This document shows positions 8,149 through 15,020 of a stretch of 64,000 bases of DNA, one piece after another. The translations under genes and the position numbers were made by a program. How positions within the stretch are numbered: position 1 is the first letter of the stretch; the number at the start of each line of letters is the position of its first letter. Source of the stretch: Streptomyces sp. 2131.1 (GTDB lineage Bacteria > Actinomycetota > Actinomycetes > Streptomycetales > Streptomycetaceae); NCBI RefSeq assembly GCF_900105515.1, contig NZ_FNSY01000001.1, positions 3,720,001-3,784,000 of the forward strand. The letters run 5' to 3'. The notes under the pieces were generated by a model. That model saw nothing but the letters and a program-made list of their open reading frames with translations. It had not been told where the DNA came from and ran no database searches.

Positions 8149-8510
8149 TCTCCGGGCTTCCTCTCAGCGGCTTCGTGCCGGAGGCGGCTGTACTCCTCCA
8201 GAAGTCGGCTGGACTCCTCGGGGTCCTCGGACTTAGCGGCGCGGGCTTCGAGTTCGCGAAGGTGCGAGTCGAGGACGGGATTCCGCGCGATGGCGTACTG
8301 CGTCCACCACAGGCGCATGAAGGCGGGCACGGGCGTGATGTTGAAGGCGTCGCCGATGACGCGCTTCCAGTGCGCCTCAAAGTCCGGGAGGAGGTGCGGA
8401 GTGTGTTCCTGAATCGCCAACCGAAGTGCCTGAGGCGTGTGTTCGGGCATGGGCGGCAACCGCAGGGGTTCCCCCTCGTACCCATCGAAATGGAGTGCGT
8501 GGGCGGGCAT
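8145..8510 (-). CDS. DUF6247-like hypothetical protein
   Basis: 121 residues from ATG 8510 with AAGGAG about 9 nt upstream. The N-terminus has a Pro-rich segment and LRLAIQEHTPHLLPDFEAHW. The C-terminal half is highly charged and helical (RELEARAAKSEDPEESSRLL), probably a coiled coil. The composition resembles the DUF6247 proteins of Streptomyces, which I recall being found between Phd-type antitoxins and small toxin-like genes. Here it lies 28 bp after the Phd/YefM gene and overlaps the last gene of the operon. The family assignment is tentative. Confidence 0.6.
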   Translation of the reverse strand: MPAHALHFDGYEGEPLRLPPMPEHTPQALRLAIQEHTPHLLPDFEAHWKRVIGDAFNITPVPAFMRLWWTQYAIARNPVLDSHLRELEARAAKSEDPEESSRLLEEYSRLRHEAAERKPGE

Positions 8511-8538
8511 GGTTCGTGCTCCTTGGTGTGGGGGTGGG

Positions 8539-8724
8539 TCAGGCCGCCTCGTGTCGGTCCTCGCGCTCGCGGGCCATCTGCTCGAACCACTCGGCCGGCA
8601 CCAGGTAGGCGACCGTCTTCCCCTTGCGGGTGATGGCGGCGGCCTCGCCGGCGATCCGGGTCCGGTCCAGGATCTCGCCCATCCCCTTGCGCAGGTCGAT
8701 GGTTGTGTACGTCTTCGTCTCCAT
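8539..8724 (-). CDS. Phd/YefM-family antitoxin
   Basis: 61 residues from ATG 8724. The sequence METKTYTTIDLRKGMGEIL then AITRKGKTVAYLVP is the standard Phd/YefM DNA-binding domain. The charged C-terminus (FEQMAREREDRHEAA) would be the toxin-binding tail. It is the first gene of a three-gene minus-strand operon. Two perfect palindromes lie right at the start, one of them containing the start codon, which fits the autorepression known for this family. Confidence 0.85.
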   Translation of the reverse strand: METKTYTTIDLRKGMGEILDRTRIAGEAAAITRKGKTVAYLVPAEWFEQMAREREDRHEAA

Positions 8725-8738
8725 ACGCTCAAGCGTAT
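8723..8738. promoter_or_regulatory. Palindromic operator containing the antitoxin start codon
   Basis: ATACGCT-CA-AGCGTAT has perfect 7-bp arms and overlaps the ATG of the antitoxin gene. It could be an autoregulatory operator; bound protein would also cover the translation start region. Confidence 0.6.
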
Positions 8739-8740
8739 AG

Positions 8741-8755
8741 CAACTATCATAGTTG
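8741..8755. promoter_or_regulatory. Second palindromic operator of the antitoxin promoter
   Basis: CAACTAT-C-ATAGTTG has perfect 7-bp arms, 2 bp away from the first palindrome but with a different arm sequence. It overlaps the likely promoter region. Confidence 0.6.
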
Positions 8756-8847
8756 ACATATGTGCCCGCGGGTGCGAGGGCTGGAGGAAACAACGGGCAC
8801 GCCGGGTGCGGAGCAGGCGCGGGGTGCCTGATGGGACTTACGGCAAC

Positions 8848-8882
8848 AAAAAAGCCCCCGGCCGCTGGCCTGGGGCTCTTTT
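8848..8882 (-). terminator. Terminator of tRNA-Gly
   Basis: The hairpin AGCCCC-c-GGCC ... GGCC-t-GGGGCT is flanked by an A-run on the plus strand (T-run in the minus transcript), directly after the tRNA CCA end. Confidence 0.75.
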
Positions 8883-8884
8883 CA

Positions 8885-8958
8885 TGGAGCGGGTGACGAG
8901 AATCGAACTCGCGCTCTGAGCTTGGGAAGCTCATGTTCTACCATTAAACTACACCCGC
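8885..8958 (-). tRNA. tRNA-Gly (anticodon CCC), CCA encoded
   Basis: The minus strand folds as a full cloverleaf: acceptor arms GCGGGTG/CACCCGC, D-loop AGTTTAATGGTA, anticodon stem TGAGC/GCTCA with loop TTCCCAA giving anticodon CCC, and T-arm GCGAG-TTCGATT-CTCGT. Discriminator T and CCA are encoded. Its 3' half is duplicated at 7557-7600, marking it as an integration target. Confidence 0.95.
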
Positions 8959-9183
8959 GAAAATGCCGACCGCTGTCTCCAGCGGTGCATCTTGACACAC
9001 CTTACCCCATCGCCATCCCGTCGCGGCGTCGTCCGGGAGCGGGGGTGTGCGGGGAGGGTGACGGGGGTGTCGGGGGCGGGAGTTGGGGGCGTAGCGTGGG
9101 TGGTCGGAGTGCCGCGTGGAGCGGCGTCCCGTTCATCCCCTAATGTGGCGGTCTCGTCCACGGCTTGATGGGGAAGGGACTTG

Positions 9184-9357
9184 ATGGACTCCATGGAGCG
9201 CACCGTCGTCCGCTGTGCCGAAGGGCACGTTTTCGCTACCACCTCGTTTCCGATGCAGCAGCTCGGGGCTGGGCGGATCGGGCCCGGGCGGCTCATCCGG
9301 TGTCCTCGCTGCGCCCGGTTGCGGCATGCCGTGCCCGTGGTGTTCGAGCAGCGGTAG
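9184..9357 (+). CDS. Small cysteine-containing hypothetical protein
   Basis: 57 residues from ATG 9184. GGGAAGGG precedes it by about 8 nt, a good ribosome site. The protein reads MDSMERTVVRCAEGHVF early and IRCPRCARLRHAVPV near the end. The C-x3-H and C-x2-C pairs could bind one zinc, so a zinc-ribbon-like fold is plausible. It lies 71 bp upstream of dcd on the same strand. The function is unknown. Confidence 0.65.
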   Translation: MDSMERTVVRCAEGHVFATTSFPMQQLGAGRIGPGRLIRCPRCARLRHAVPVVFEQR

Positions 9358-9428
9358 GCAGCGGCGGTGACAGGCGCGCGGGGCGGCCCGATGAGGGCGG
9401 GTCCGCGCGTTCTGCGTATCCTCGGTGG

Positions 9429-10004
9429 GTGCTTCTCTCAGACAAGGACATCCGCGCCGAGATCGACGCCGGACGCGTACGCATTGATCCATTCGACGCG
9501 TCGATGGTGCAGCCCTCGAGTATCGACGTGCGGCTCGACCGCTACTTCCGGGTGTTCGAGAACCACCGCTATCCGCACATCGACCCGGCCGTCGAGCAGG
9601 TGGACCTGACCCGCACCGTCGAACCGGAGGGGGACGACGCGTTCATCCTGCACCCGGGGGAGTTCGTGCTGGCGTCGACGTACGAGGTCATCTCGCTGCC
9701 GGACGATCTCGCGTCGCGGCTGGAGGGCAAGAGTTCGCTCGGCCGGCTCGGGCTGGTCACGCATTCCACGGCCGGGTTCATCGACCCCGGTTTCTCCGGC
9801 CACGTGACCCTGGAGCTGTCGAATCTGGCGACGCTGCCGATAAAGCTGTGGCCGGGAATGAAGATCGGTCAGCTGTGCATGTTCCGGCTGAGTTCTCCGT
9901 CCGAGTTCCCGTACGGCTCCGAGCGGTACGGGTCGCGTTATCAGGGGCAGCGCGGACCCACCGCGTCGCGCTCCTTCATGAATTTCCACCGGACGCAGGT
10001 GTGA
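9429..10004 (+). CDS. dcd: dCTP deaminase
   Basis: 191 residues from GTG 9429, the standard length for Dcd. The start MLLSDKDIRAEIDAGR and the core SSIDVRLDRYFRVF match the family. EGKSSLGRLGL carries the catalytic/phosphate-binding region, and SGHVTLELSN supplies conserved active-site residues. The C-terminus GSRYQGQRGPTASR is the flexible nucleotide-closing tail. The trimeric enzyme deaminates dCTP to dUTP for dTTP synthesis; some actinobacterial members also hydrolyse dUTP, which I cannot decide here. The next gene follows after 7 bp, so the two are cotranscribed. Confidence 0.95.
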   Translation: MLLSDKDIRAEIDAGRVRIDPFDASMVQPSSIDVRLDRYFRVFENHRYPHIDPAVEQVDLTRTVEPEGDDAFILHPGEFVLASTYEVISLPDDLASRLEGKSSLGRLGLVTHSTAGFIDPGFSGHVTLELSNLATLPIKLWPGMKIGQLCMFRLSSPSEFPYGSERYGSRYQGQRGPTASRSFMNFHRTQV

Positions 10005-10011
10005 GGACCCG

Positions 10012-10512
10012 ATGACCGACGATGTGCGGGAGAACCTGACGTACGACGGCTTCGGGCACGCCGTACGCGAGCTGGCGCAGGCCGTGGCCGACGACGGGTA
10101 CGAGCCGGACGTGGTGCTGAGCATCGCGCGCGGCGGGGTGTTCGTCGCGGGCGGTCTGGCGTACGCGCTGGACTGCAAGAACATCCACCTGGTGAACGTG
10201 GAGTTCTACACGGGCGTGGGTACCACGCTGGAAATGCCGGTCATGCTGGCCCCCGTGCCGAACGTCATCGACTTCTCGGACAAGAAGGTCCTGATCGCCG
10301 ACGACGTCGCCGACACCGGGAAGACGCTGAAGCTCGTCCGCGACTTCTGCATCGACCACGTCGCCGAGGTGCGGTCCGCTGTCATCTACGAGAAGTCGCA
10401 CTCGCTCGTGAAGTGCGAGTACGTGTGGAAGAAGACCGACAACTGGATCAACTTCCCGTGGAGCGTGGAGAAGCCCGTCGTGCGGCGTAGTGGGCAGGTT
10501 CTCGACGCGTAG
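10012..10512 (+). CDS. Phosphoribosyltransferase
   Basis: 166 residues from ATG 10012. VLIADDVADTGKTLKLV near residues 95-110 is the PRPP-binding motif. DVVLSIARGGVFVAGGLAYAL near 38-58 is the pyrophosphate loop region of type I purine/xanthine phosphoribosyltransferases. It is only 7 bp after dcd, suggesting a joint nucleotide-metabolism transcript. The exact base (guanine, xanthine or hypoxanthine) cannot be read from sequence. A strong bidirectional terminator follows. Confidence 0.85.
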   Translation: MTDDVRENLTYDGFGHAVRELAQAVADDGYEPDVVLSIARGGVFVAGGLAYALDCKNIHLVNVEFYTGVGTTLEMPVMLAPVPNVIDFSDKKVLIADDVADTGKTLKLVRDFCIDHVAEVRSAVIYEKSHSLVKCEYVWKKTDNWINFPWSVEKPVVRRSGQVLDA

Positions 10513-10530
10513 TAACAGCCTTGTAGCGCG

Positions 10531-10560
10531 AAAGGGCCCCGGTCACCCCCGGGGCCCTTT
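10531..10560. terminator. Bidirectional terminator
   Basis: AAAGGGCCCCGG and its perfect complement CCGGGGCCCTTT flank a 6-nt loop. It lies between the convergent phosphoribosyltransferase and Yip1-like genes. Confidence 0.9.
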
Positions 10561-10580
10561 CCGTACGCGCGGCGCAGCCG

Positions 10581-11489
10581 TCAGATCGTGCCCAGCTTCA
10601 GGATCGACACGAGCGCCAGCAGCTGGATCGCCGACGCGCCCAGGGCCTTCGGCCACGGCAGGTCGTGCGACTTGCCGACCATCGAGGTGAGCAGCGCCGC
10701 CGCGGCGAGCCAGGTGACCCAGCCGAGGATGACGACCAGCGAGTTCTCACCGCCCAGGAACATCGCGAAGACCAGGCGCGGCACGTCCGTGATGGACATG
10801 ATCAACATGGACAGGCCCACCGTCGGCTGCCACGCGCCGTCGCCGCCGAGCTGGCGGGCCAGGGTGTGGGTGACCGCGCCCAGGACCAGGCCGCCGAGCA
10901 CGAAGCAGACGCCGGTGAGGATGACGTAGGGGGCGGCGCTGGAGACCGGGGCGTGGATCGCGTCGTCGCGGGCCTGGTCGAAGCCGAAGAGGGCCAGCAG
11001 GCCGTAGAGGAACGTCACGATCAGGGCGGGGCCCCAGGCCGGGTAGTCGCGCATCTGCCAGAACGTCGGGCCCGGGCGGGTCACGATGCCGCTGAGGAGC
11101 TGCTTCCAGTGCAGGCGCGGGCCCATGGGCGCCGCGGGGGCGTGGCCGGCGCGGTAGGCGCTGCCGTCGCTGTACGGCTCCTCGTCGACGCGGAACGCCT
11201 GCGTGTGGCCGGGGCTGTTCGCGTAAGGGTCGCCGTGGTGCGGGCCGCCCTGCTGGGGGTAGGGGTCGCCGAAGTACTCCGGCTCGTCGGGGCCACCGCC
11301 CCGGTAGCCGCCGTCGTGGTAGCCCGGTGCGGCGTGGTGCGGGGCGCCGTGGCCTCCTGTCGGCGGCCATTGCTGCCGGCCGTACGGCGGCGGCGGTGCC
11401 TGATTGCCGTACGGCTGCTGCCGCGGTTGCTGTTGCCCTTGCTGCGGGGTGCGGTTGTCCCGGCCGCGTCCGATCCTGAATCCAGCCAC
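10581..11489 (-). CDS. Yip1-family membrane protein with Pro/Gly/Gln-rich N-terminus
   Basis: About 302 residues from GTG 11489. The first 130 residues are low-complexity, rich in Gly, Pro, Gln, Tyr and His. Next, LHWKQLLSGIVTRPGPTFWQMRDYPAWGPAL opens a Yip1-type domain with about five membrane segments. The domain is known in membrane-trafficking proteins and widespread, with unknown role, in Streptomyces. The disordered N-terminus probably faces the cytoplasm. It is transcribed towards the terminator at 10531-10560. No clear operon partner is present. Confidence 0.8.
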   Translation of the reverse strand: MAGFRIGRGRDNRTPQQGQQQPRQQPYGNQAPPPPYGRQQWPPTGGHGAPHHAAPGYHDGGYRGGGPDEPEYFGDPYPQQGGPHHGDPYANSPGHTQAFRVDEEPYSDGSAYRAGHAPAAPMGPRLHWKQLLSGIVTRPGPTFWQMRDYPAWGPALIVTFLYGLLALFGFDQARDDAIHAPVSSAAPYVILTGVCFVLGGLVLGAVTHTLARQLGGDGAWQPTVGLSMLIMSITDVPRLVFAMFLGGENSLVVILGWVTWLAAAALLTSMVGKSHDLPWPKALGASAIQLLALVSILKLGTI

Positions 11490-11629
11490 TCGTCGAACGT
11501 ACCTGGTCCGCCGGATACAAGGGCCCGGGGCCGGGGAAGTACCGGCCTTTGACGCGTAGATGTGACATCCCCTAAGGGAACCCCGGGGGGCTTTCCCCAC
11601 CACGCCGGAAGGGAAACCGGGGAAACGCG

Positions 11630-11670
11630 GAAGCGGCCGGTCCTGCCCCCGAGGCAGGTCCGACCGCTTC
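11630..11670 (-). terminator. Terminator after the Fe-S oxidoreductase gene
   Basis: The inverted repeat GAAGCGG ... CCGCTTC with inner arms CCTGCC/GGCAGG lies 24 bp beyond the stop of the minus-strand gene ending at 11694. Confidence 0.75.
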
Positions 11671-11693
11671 GCCGCGCCGTGACGCCGGTCCGG

Positions 11694-13961
11694 CTACTTC
11701 ACCGGTTCCGGCTCCGGTTCGTCCGCCGATTCCGGGTCGCCCGCCGGGTCGGCCGGGGTCTTCACGGATTCGAGCAGCAGCTGCGACACGTCCACGACCT
11801 GGATGGACTCCTTCGCCTTGCCGTCGTTCTTCTTGCCGTTGACCGAGTCGGTCAGCATGACCAGGCAGAACGGGCAGGCGGTGGAGACGATGTCCGGGTT
11901 GAGGGAGAGGGCCTCGTCGACGCGCTCGTTGTTGATGCGCTTGCCGATCCGCTCCTCCATCCACATCCGGGCACCACCGGCGCCGCAGCAGAAGCCGCGC
12001 TCCTTGTGGCGGTGCATCTCCTCGTTCCGCAGACCCGGGACCTTCGCGATGATCTCGCGCGGGGGCGTGTAGATCTTGTTGTGACGGCCCAGGTAGCAGG
12101 GGTCGTGGTACGTGATCAGGCCCTCGACCGGGGTCACCGGGATCAGCTTGCCCTCGTCGATGAGGTGCTGGAGCAGCTGCGTGTGGTGGATGACCTCGTA
12201 CTCGCCGCCGAGCTGCGGGTACTCGTTCGCGATCGTGTTGAAGCAGTGCGGACAGGTCGCGACGATCTTCTTGGTGGCCTTGGCCTTCTTCGTCGAGTCG
12301 TCCTCGTCGTCTTCGCCGAAGGCCATGTTCAGCATCGCCACGTTCTCCGCGCCGAGCTGCTGGAACAGCGGTTCGTTGCCGAGGCGGCGGGCCGAGTCAC
12401 CGGTGCACTTCTCGTCGCCGCCCATGATCGCGAACTTGACGCCCGCGATGTGCAGCAGCTCCGCGAAGGCCTTGGTGGTCTTCTTGGCGCGGTCCTCAAG
12501 GGCGCCGGCGCAGCCGACCCAGTAGAGGTAGTCGACCTCGGTGAGGTCCTCGACGTCCTTGCCGACGATCGGGACGTCGAAGTCGACCTCCTTGGTCCAC
12601 TCGACGCGCTGCTTCTTGGCGAGCCCCCAGGGGTTGCCCTTCTTCTCCAGGTTCTTGAGCATGGTTCCCGCCTCGGACGGGAACGCCGACTCGATCATCA
12701 CCTGGTAGCGGCGCATGTCGACGATGTGGTCGATGTGCTCGATGTCGACCGGGCACTGCTCCACGCACGCACCGCAGGTGGTGCAGGACCAGAGGACGTC
12801 CGGGTCGATGACGCCGTTCTCCTCGACCGTGCCGATCAGCGGGCGCTCGGCCTCCGCGAGGGCGGCCGCGGGAACGTCCTTCAGCTGCTCCTCGGTCGCC
12901 TTCTCCTCGCCCTCCATGTCCTTGCCGCCGCCGGCCAGCAGGTAGGGGGCCTTGGCGTGCGCGTGGTCGCGCAGGGACATGATCAGGAGCTTCGGCGAGA
13001 GCGGCTTGCCGGTGTTCCAGGCGGGGCACTGCGACTGGCAGCGGCCGCACTCGGTGCAGGTGGAGAAGTCGAGGATGCCCTTCCAGGAGAACTGCTCGAC
13101 CTGGGAGACACCGAAGACGGCGTCTTCGGCCGGGTCCTCCCAGTCGATCTCCTTGCCGCCCGTGGTCATCGGCTGCAGTGCGCCCAGAGCGACCGCGCCG
13201 TCGGCGTTCCGCTTGAACCAGATGTTCGGGAAGCCGAGGAAGCGGTGCCAGGCGACACCCATGTTGGTGTTGAGCGAGACCGTGATCATCCAGATCAGCG
13301 ACGTGCCGATCTTGATCATCGCGACGAAGTAGATGAGGTTCTGCAGCGTGCCGAGCGCCAGTCCCTTGAAGGCGAGGACCAGCGGGTACGAGACGAAGTA
13401 CGCGGCCTCGTAGCCGTCGACGTGGTGGATCGCGCCCTCGAGACCGCGCAGGGTCAGGATCGCGAGGCCGATGACGAGGATCACGTACTCGACGAAGTAC
13501 GCCTGCCAGGCCTTGGAGCCCGCGAAGCGGGACTTGCGGCCCGCCCGGGAGGGGAGGTTCAGCAGCCGGATGGCGATCAGCACCAGGATGCCGACCGTCG
13601 TCATCAGGCCGATGAACTCGATGTACAGCTCGAACGGCAGCCATTCACCGATGATCGGCAGCACCCAGTCGGCCTTGAACAGCTGCCCGTACGCCTGCAG
13701 CAGCGTCGGCGGCAGGGTCAGGAAGCCGATGGCGACGAACCAGTGCGCGAAGCCGACGATTCCCCACCGGTTCATCCGGGTATGGCCGAGGAATTCCCTG
13801 ACCAGGGTGATCGTGCGCTGCTTCGGGTTGTCGGTGCGACTGCCGGCGGGGACCGGCTGTCCGAGCGTGACGAACCGGTAGATCTGCGCGACGGCTCGGG
13901 CGATGAGCGCAACGCCGACCACGGTCAGCACCAGCGACACGATGATCGCGGCGAGTTGCAT
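11694..13961 (-). CDS. Membrane-anchored Fe-S oxidoreductase (heterodisulfide-reductase-like)
   Basis: 755 residues from ATG 13961, with GAGGAG 8 nt upstream. The N-terminal 270 residues contain about six membrane helices of nitrate-reductase-gamma type. Two 4Fe-4S motifs follow: CTECGRCQSQCP near 300 and CTTCGACVEQCP near 392. The C-terminal half has two CCG cysteine-rich modules (one with GCAGALEDR, the second ending GFCCGAGGARMW near 655). This fusion of HdrE-, HdrC- and HdrD-like parts is common in actinobacteria. It probably moves electrons between the quinone pool and an unknown soluble partner. The last 30 residues are acidic and Pro-rich. It stands alone in its transcript. Confidence 0.88.
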   Translation of the reverse strand: MQLAAIIVSLVLTVVGVALIARAVAQIYRFVTLGQPVPAGSRTDNPKQRTITLVREFLGHTRMNRWGIVGFAHWFVAIGFLTLPPTLLQAYGQLFKADWVLPIIGEWLPFELYIEFIGLMTTVGILVLIAIRLLNLPSRAGRKSRFAGSKAWQAYFVEYVILVIGLAILTLRGLEGAIHHVDGYEAAYFVSYPLVLAFKGLALGTLQNLIYFVAMIKIGTSLIWMITVSLNTNMGVAWHRFLGFPNIWFKRNADGAVALGALQPMTTGGKEIDWEDPAEDAVFGVSQVEQFSWKGILDFSTCTECGRCQSQCPAWNTGKPLSPKLLIMSLRDHAHAKAPYLLAGGGKDMEGEEKATEEQLKDVPAAALAEAERPLIGTVEENGVIDPDVLWSCTTCGACVEQCPVDIEHIDHIVDMRRYQVMIESAFPSEAGTMLKNLEKKGNPWGLAKKQRVEWTKEVDFDVPIVGKDVEDLTEVDYLYWVGCAGALEDRAKKTTKAFAELLHIAGVKFAIMGGDEKCTGDSARRLGNEPLFQQLGAENVAMLNMAFGEDDEDDSTKKAKATKKIVATCPHCFNTIANEYPQLGGEYEVIHHTQLLQHLIDEGKLIPVTPVEGLITYHDPCYLGRHNKIYTPPREIIAKVPGLRNEEMHRHKERGFCCGAGGARMWMEERIGKRINNERVDEALSLNPDIVSTACPFCLVMLTDSVNGKKNDGKAKESIQVVDVSQLLLESVKTPADPAGDPESADEPEPEPVK

Positions 13962-14098
13962 TGGGGGCTCCTCGGGCCTGCGAGGTGGGATCGATCCAGC
14001 GTCTACTGGCGAGTACTGCGCCTTCCAGTGACCACTGGGACTACGAGTATCGCTACTACTAAGCAGTAACTTAATCAGTCCGTGCCGACACTACCCAC

Positions 14099-14824
14099 TT
14101 ATTCCGCCGTCCTGTAGCCGGGCAGGCGGTGATCTGTGTCGCTCAGGCGTGCCTTGCCGCGCCACGGCAGTGCGTGGACCGCTTCGCAAGCGGGTACGCG
14201 TACGGCCTCGGCGAGGACCGCCAGGTCCAGCCGCAGCCCCTGGTGCTCGGCGTAGTGCTGGTCCAGGAGCTCCGCGTCGTCCCACGGCATCCCCGAGCGG
14301 TGCCGGACCTGGGCCAGGCCGGTCAGGCCGGGCTTCAGCTCCAGCCGCCAGTGTCGCGCACCGTCCGTTCCGTTCCGGACGTCGCCCGGGGTGAGCGGGG
14401 CGGGCCCCACGAGAGAGAGCTCGCCGCGTACCACGTGGTGCAGGCGCGAAACCACGTCCAGCCTCAGCCGTCGGGTGTGCAGCGAGCGCAGGACCAGGGG
14501 TCTGCCGTGCAGTCCGGTGCGCGGGGAGCGCGTGGTCACGCGGCGGCCCCGTACGGCGAGCGCCAGGGCGGCGGCCGCCAGTAGAGGGGAGGCGAGGAGC
14601 AGCAGGGCCGAACCCAGGACCACGTCGAGGGTGCGTTTGGCGGTCGGGCGGGGAAGGGGCGTGGGGGCCAGGGTGCCCAGTGAGGCGCGCGCGGTCGCGA
14701 GACGGGACGGCCGGGGCGGGCGCCACGGGTGCGGCCGGGGTCCTCTTGACCACTGTCCCTGCGTACGCATCGTTCGCACCTGCCCGGAATTCGGCGGATC
14801 GGATGCCGGTTTTGCGCTGCTCAC
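14099..14824 (-). CDS. Bacterial sugar transferase (polyprenyl-phosphate glycosylphosphotransferase-like)
   Basis: 241 residues if GTG 14824 is used; ATG 14770 is an equally possible start. KRTLDVVLGSALLLLASPLL near residue 65 is the membrane helix and entry of this family. ELSLVGPAPLTPGDV and LKPGLTGLAQVRHRSGM near 140-175 are the conserved catalytic segment (family LVGPRP and PGxTG). The family transfers a hexose-1-phosphate to undecaprenyl phosphate, starting polysaccharide assembly. Here the usual basic loop after the membrane helix is shortened, so activity is not certain. It diverges from dnaK. Confidence 0.8.
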   Translation of the reverse strand: MSSAKPASDPPNSGQVRTMRTQGQWSRGPRPHPWRPPRPSRLATARASLGTLAPTPLPRPTAKRTLDVVLGSALLLLASPLLAAAALALAVRGRRVTTRSPRTGLHGRPLVLRSLHTRRLRLDVVSRLHHVVRGELSLVGPAPLTPGDVRNGTDGARHWRLELKPGLTGLAQVRHRSGMPWDDAELLDQHYAEHQGLRLDLAVLAEAVRVPACEAVHALPWRGKARLSDTDHRLPGYRTAE

Positions 14825-14926
14825 GGCATTTTGTGACAGAACGATCCCATGCGGCCATGATGGGGGAGGGCTGTGCGGCCCATGAGGCGCCTGGTGTCGC
14901 CGGTGGCGCGGGGTGGATGCACGTAA

Positions 14927-14947
14927 GTTGAGTCATGGCGACTCAGG
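14927..14947 (+). promoter_or_regulatory. HAIR-like HspR operator, upstream copy
   Basis: GTTGAGT-N7-ACTCAGG matches the HAIR consensus CTTGAGT-N7-ACTCAAG except at the outer bases. It lies about 75 bp before dnaK. A further related inverted repeat, GACTCC ... GGAGTC, lies between this and the next box. Confidence 0.75.
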
Positions 14948-14978
14948 TCTGTTGACTCCGTGACGGGAGTCGTGCATC

Positions 14979-14999
14979 CTTGAGTCAGATCCACTCAAG
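14979..14999 (+). promoter_or_regulatory. Perfect HAIR operator for HspR
   Basis: CTTGAGT-N7-ACTCAAG is an exact match to the HAIR consensus, ending 21 bp before the dnaK start codon. The HspR encoded by the fourth gene of this operon is the expected repressor. Confidence 0.92.
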
Positions 15000-15020
15000 T
15001 AGTCAGTTGGAGGAATCGAA

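Noticed and set aside
11562..14069. 835-codon plus-strand frame opposite the Fe-S oxidoreductase
   Set aside because: The composition (Asp/Arg/Leu/Val-rich) is typical of an antisense frame in high-GC DNA. The minus-strand gene has all cysteine motifs and a good ribosome site.
14927..15000. Repeats before dnaK as a possible CRISPR-like array
   Set aside because: They are inverted HAIR operators with irregular spacing, not direct repeats with unique spacers. No cas genes are present in the window.
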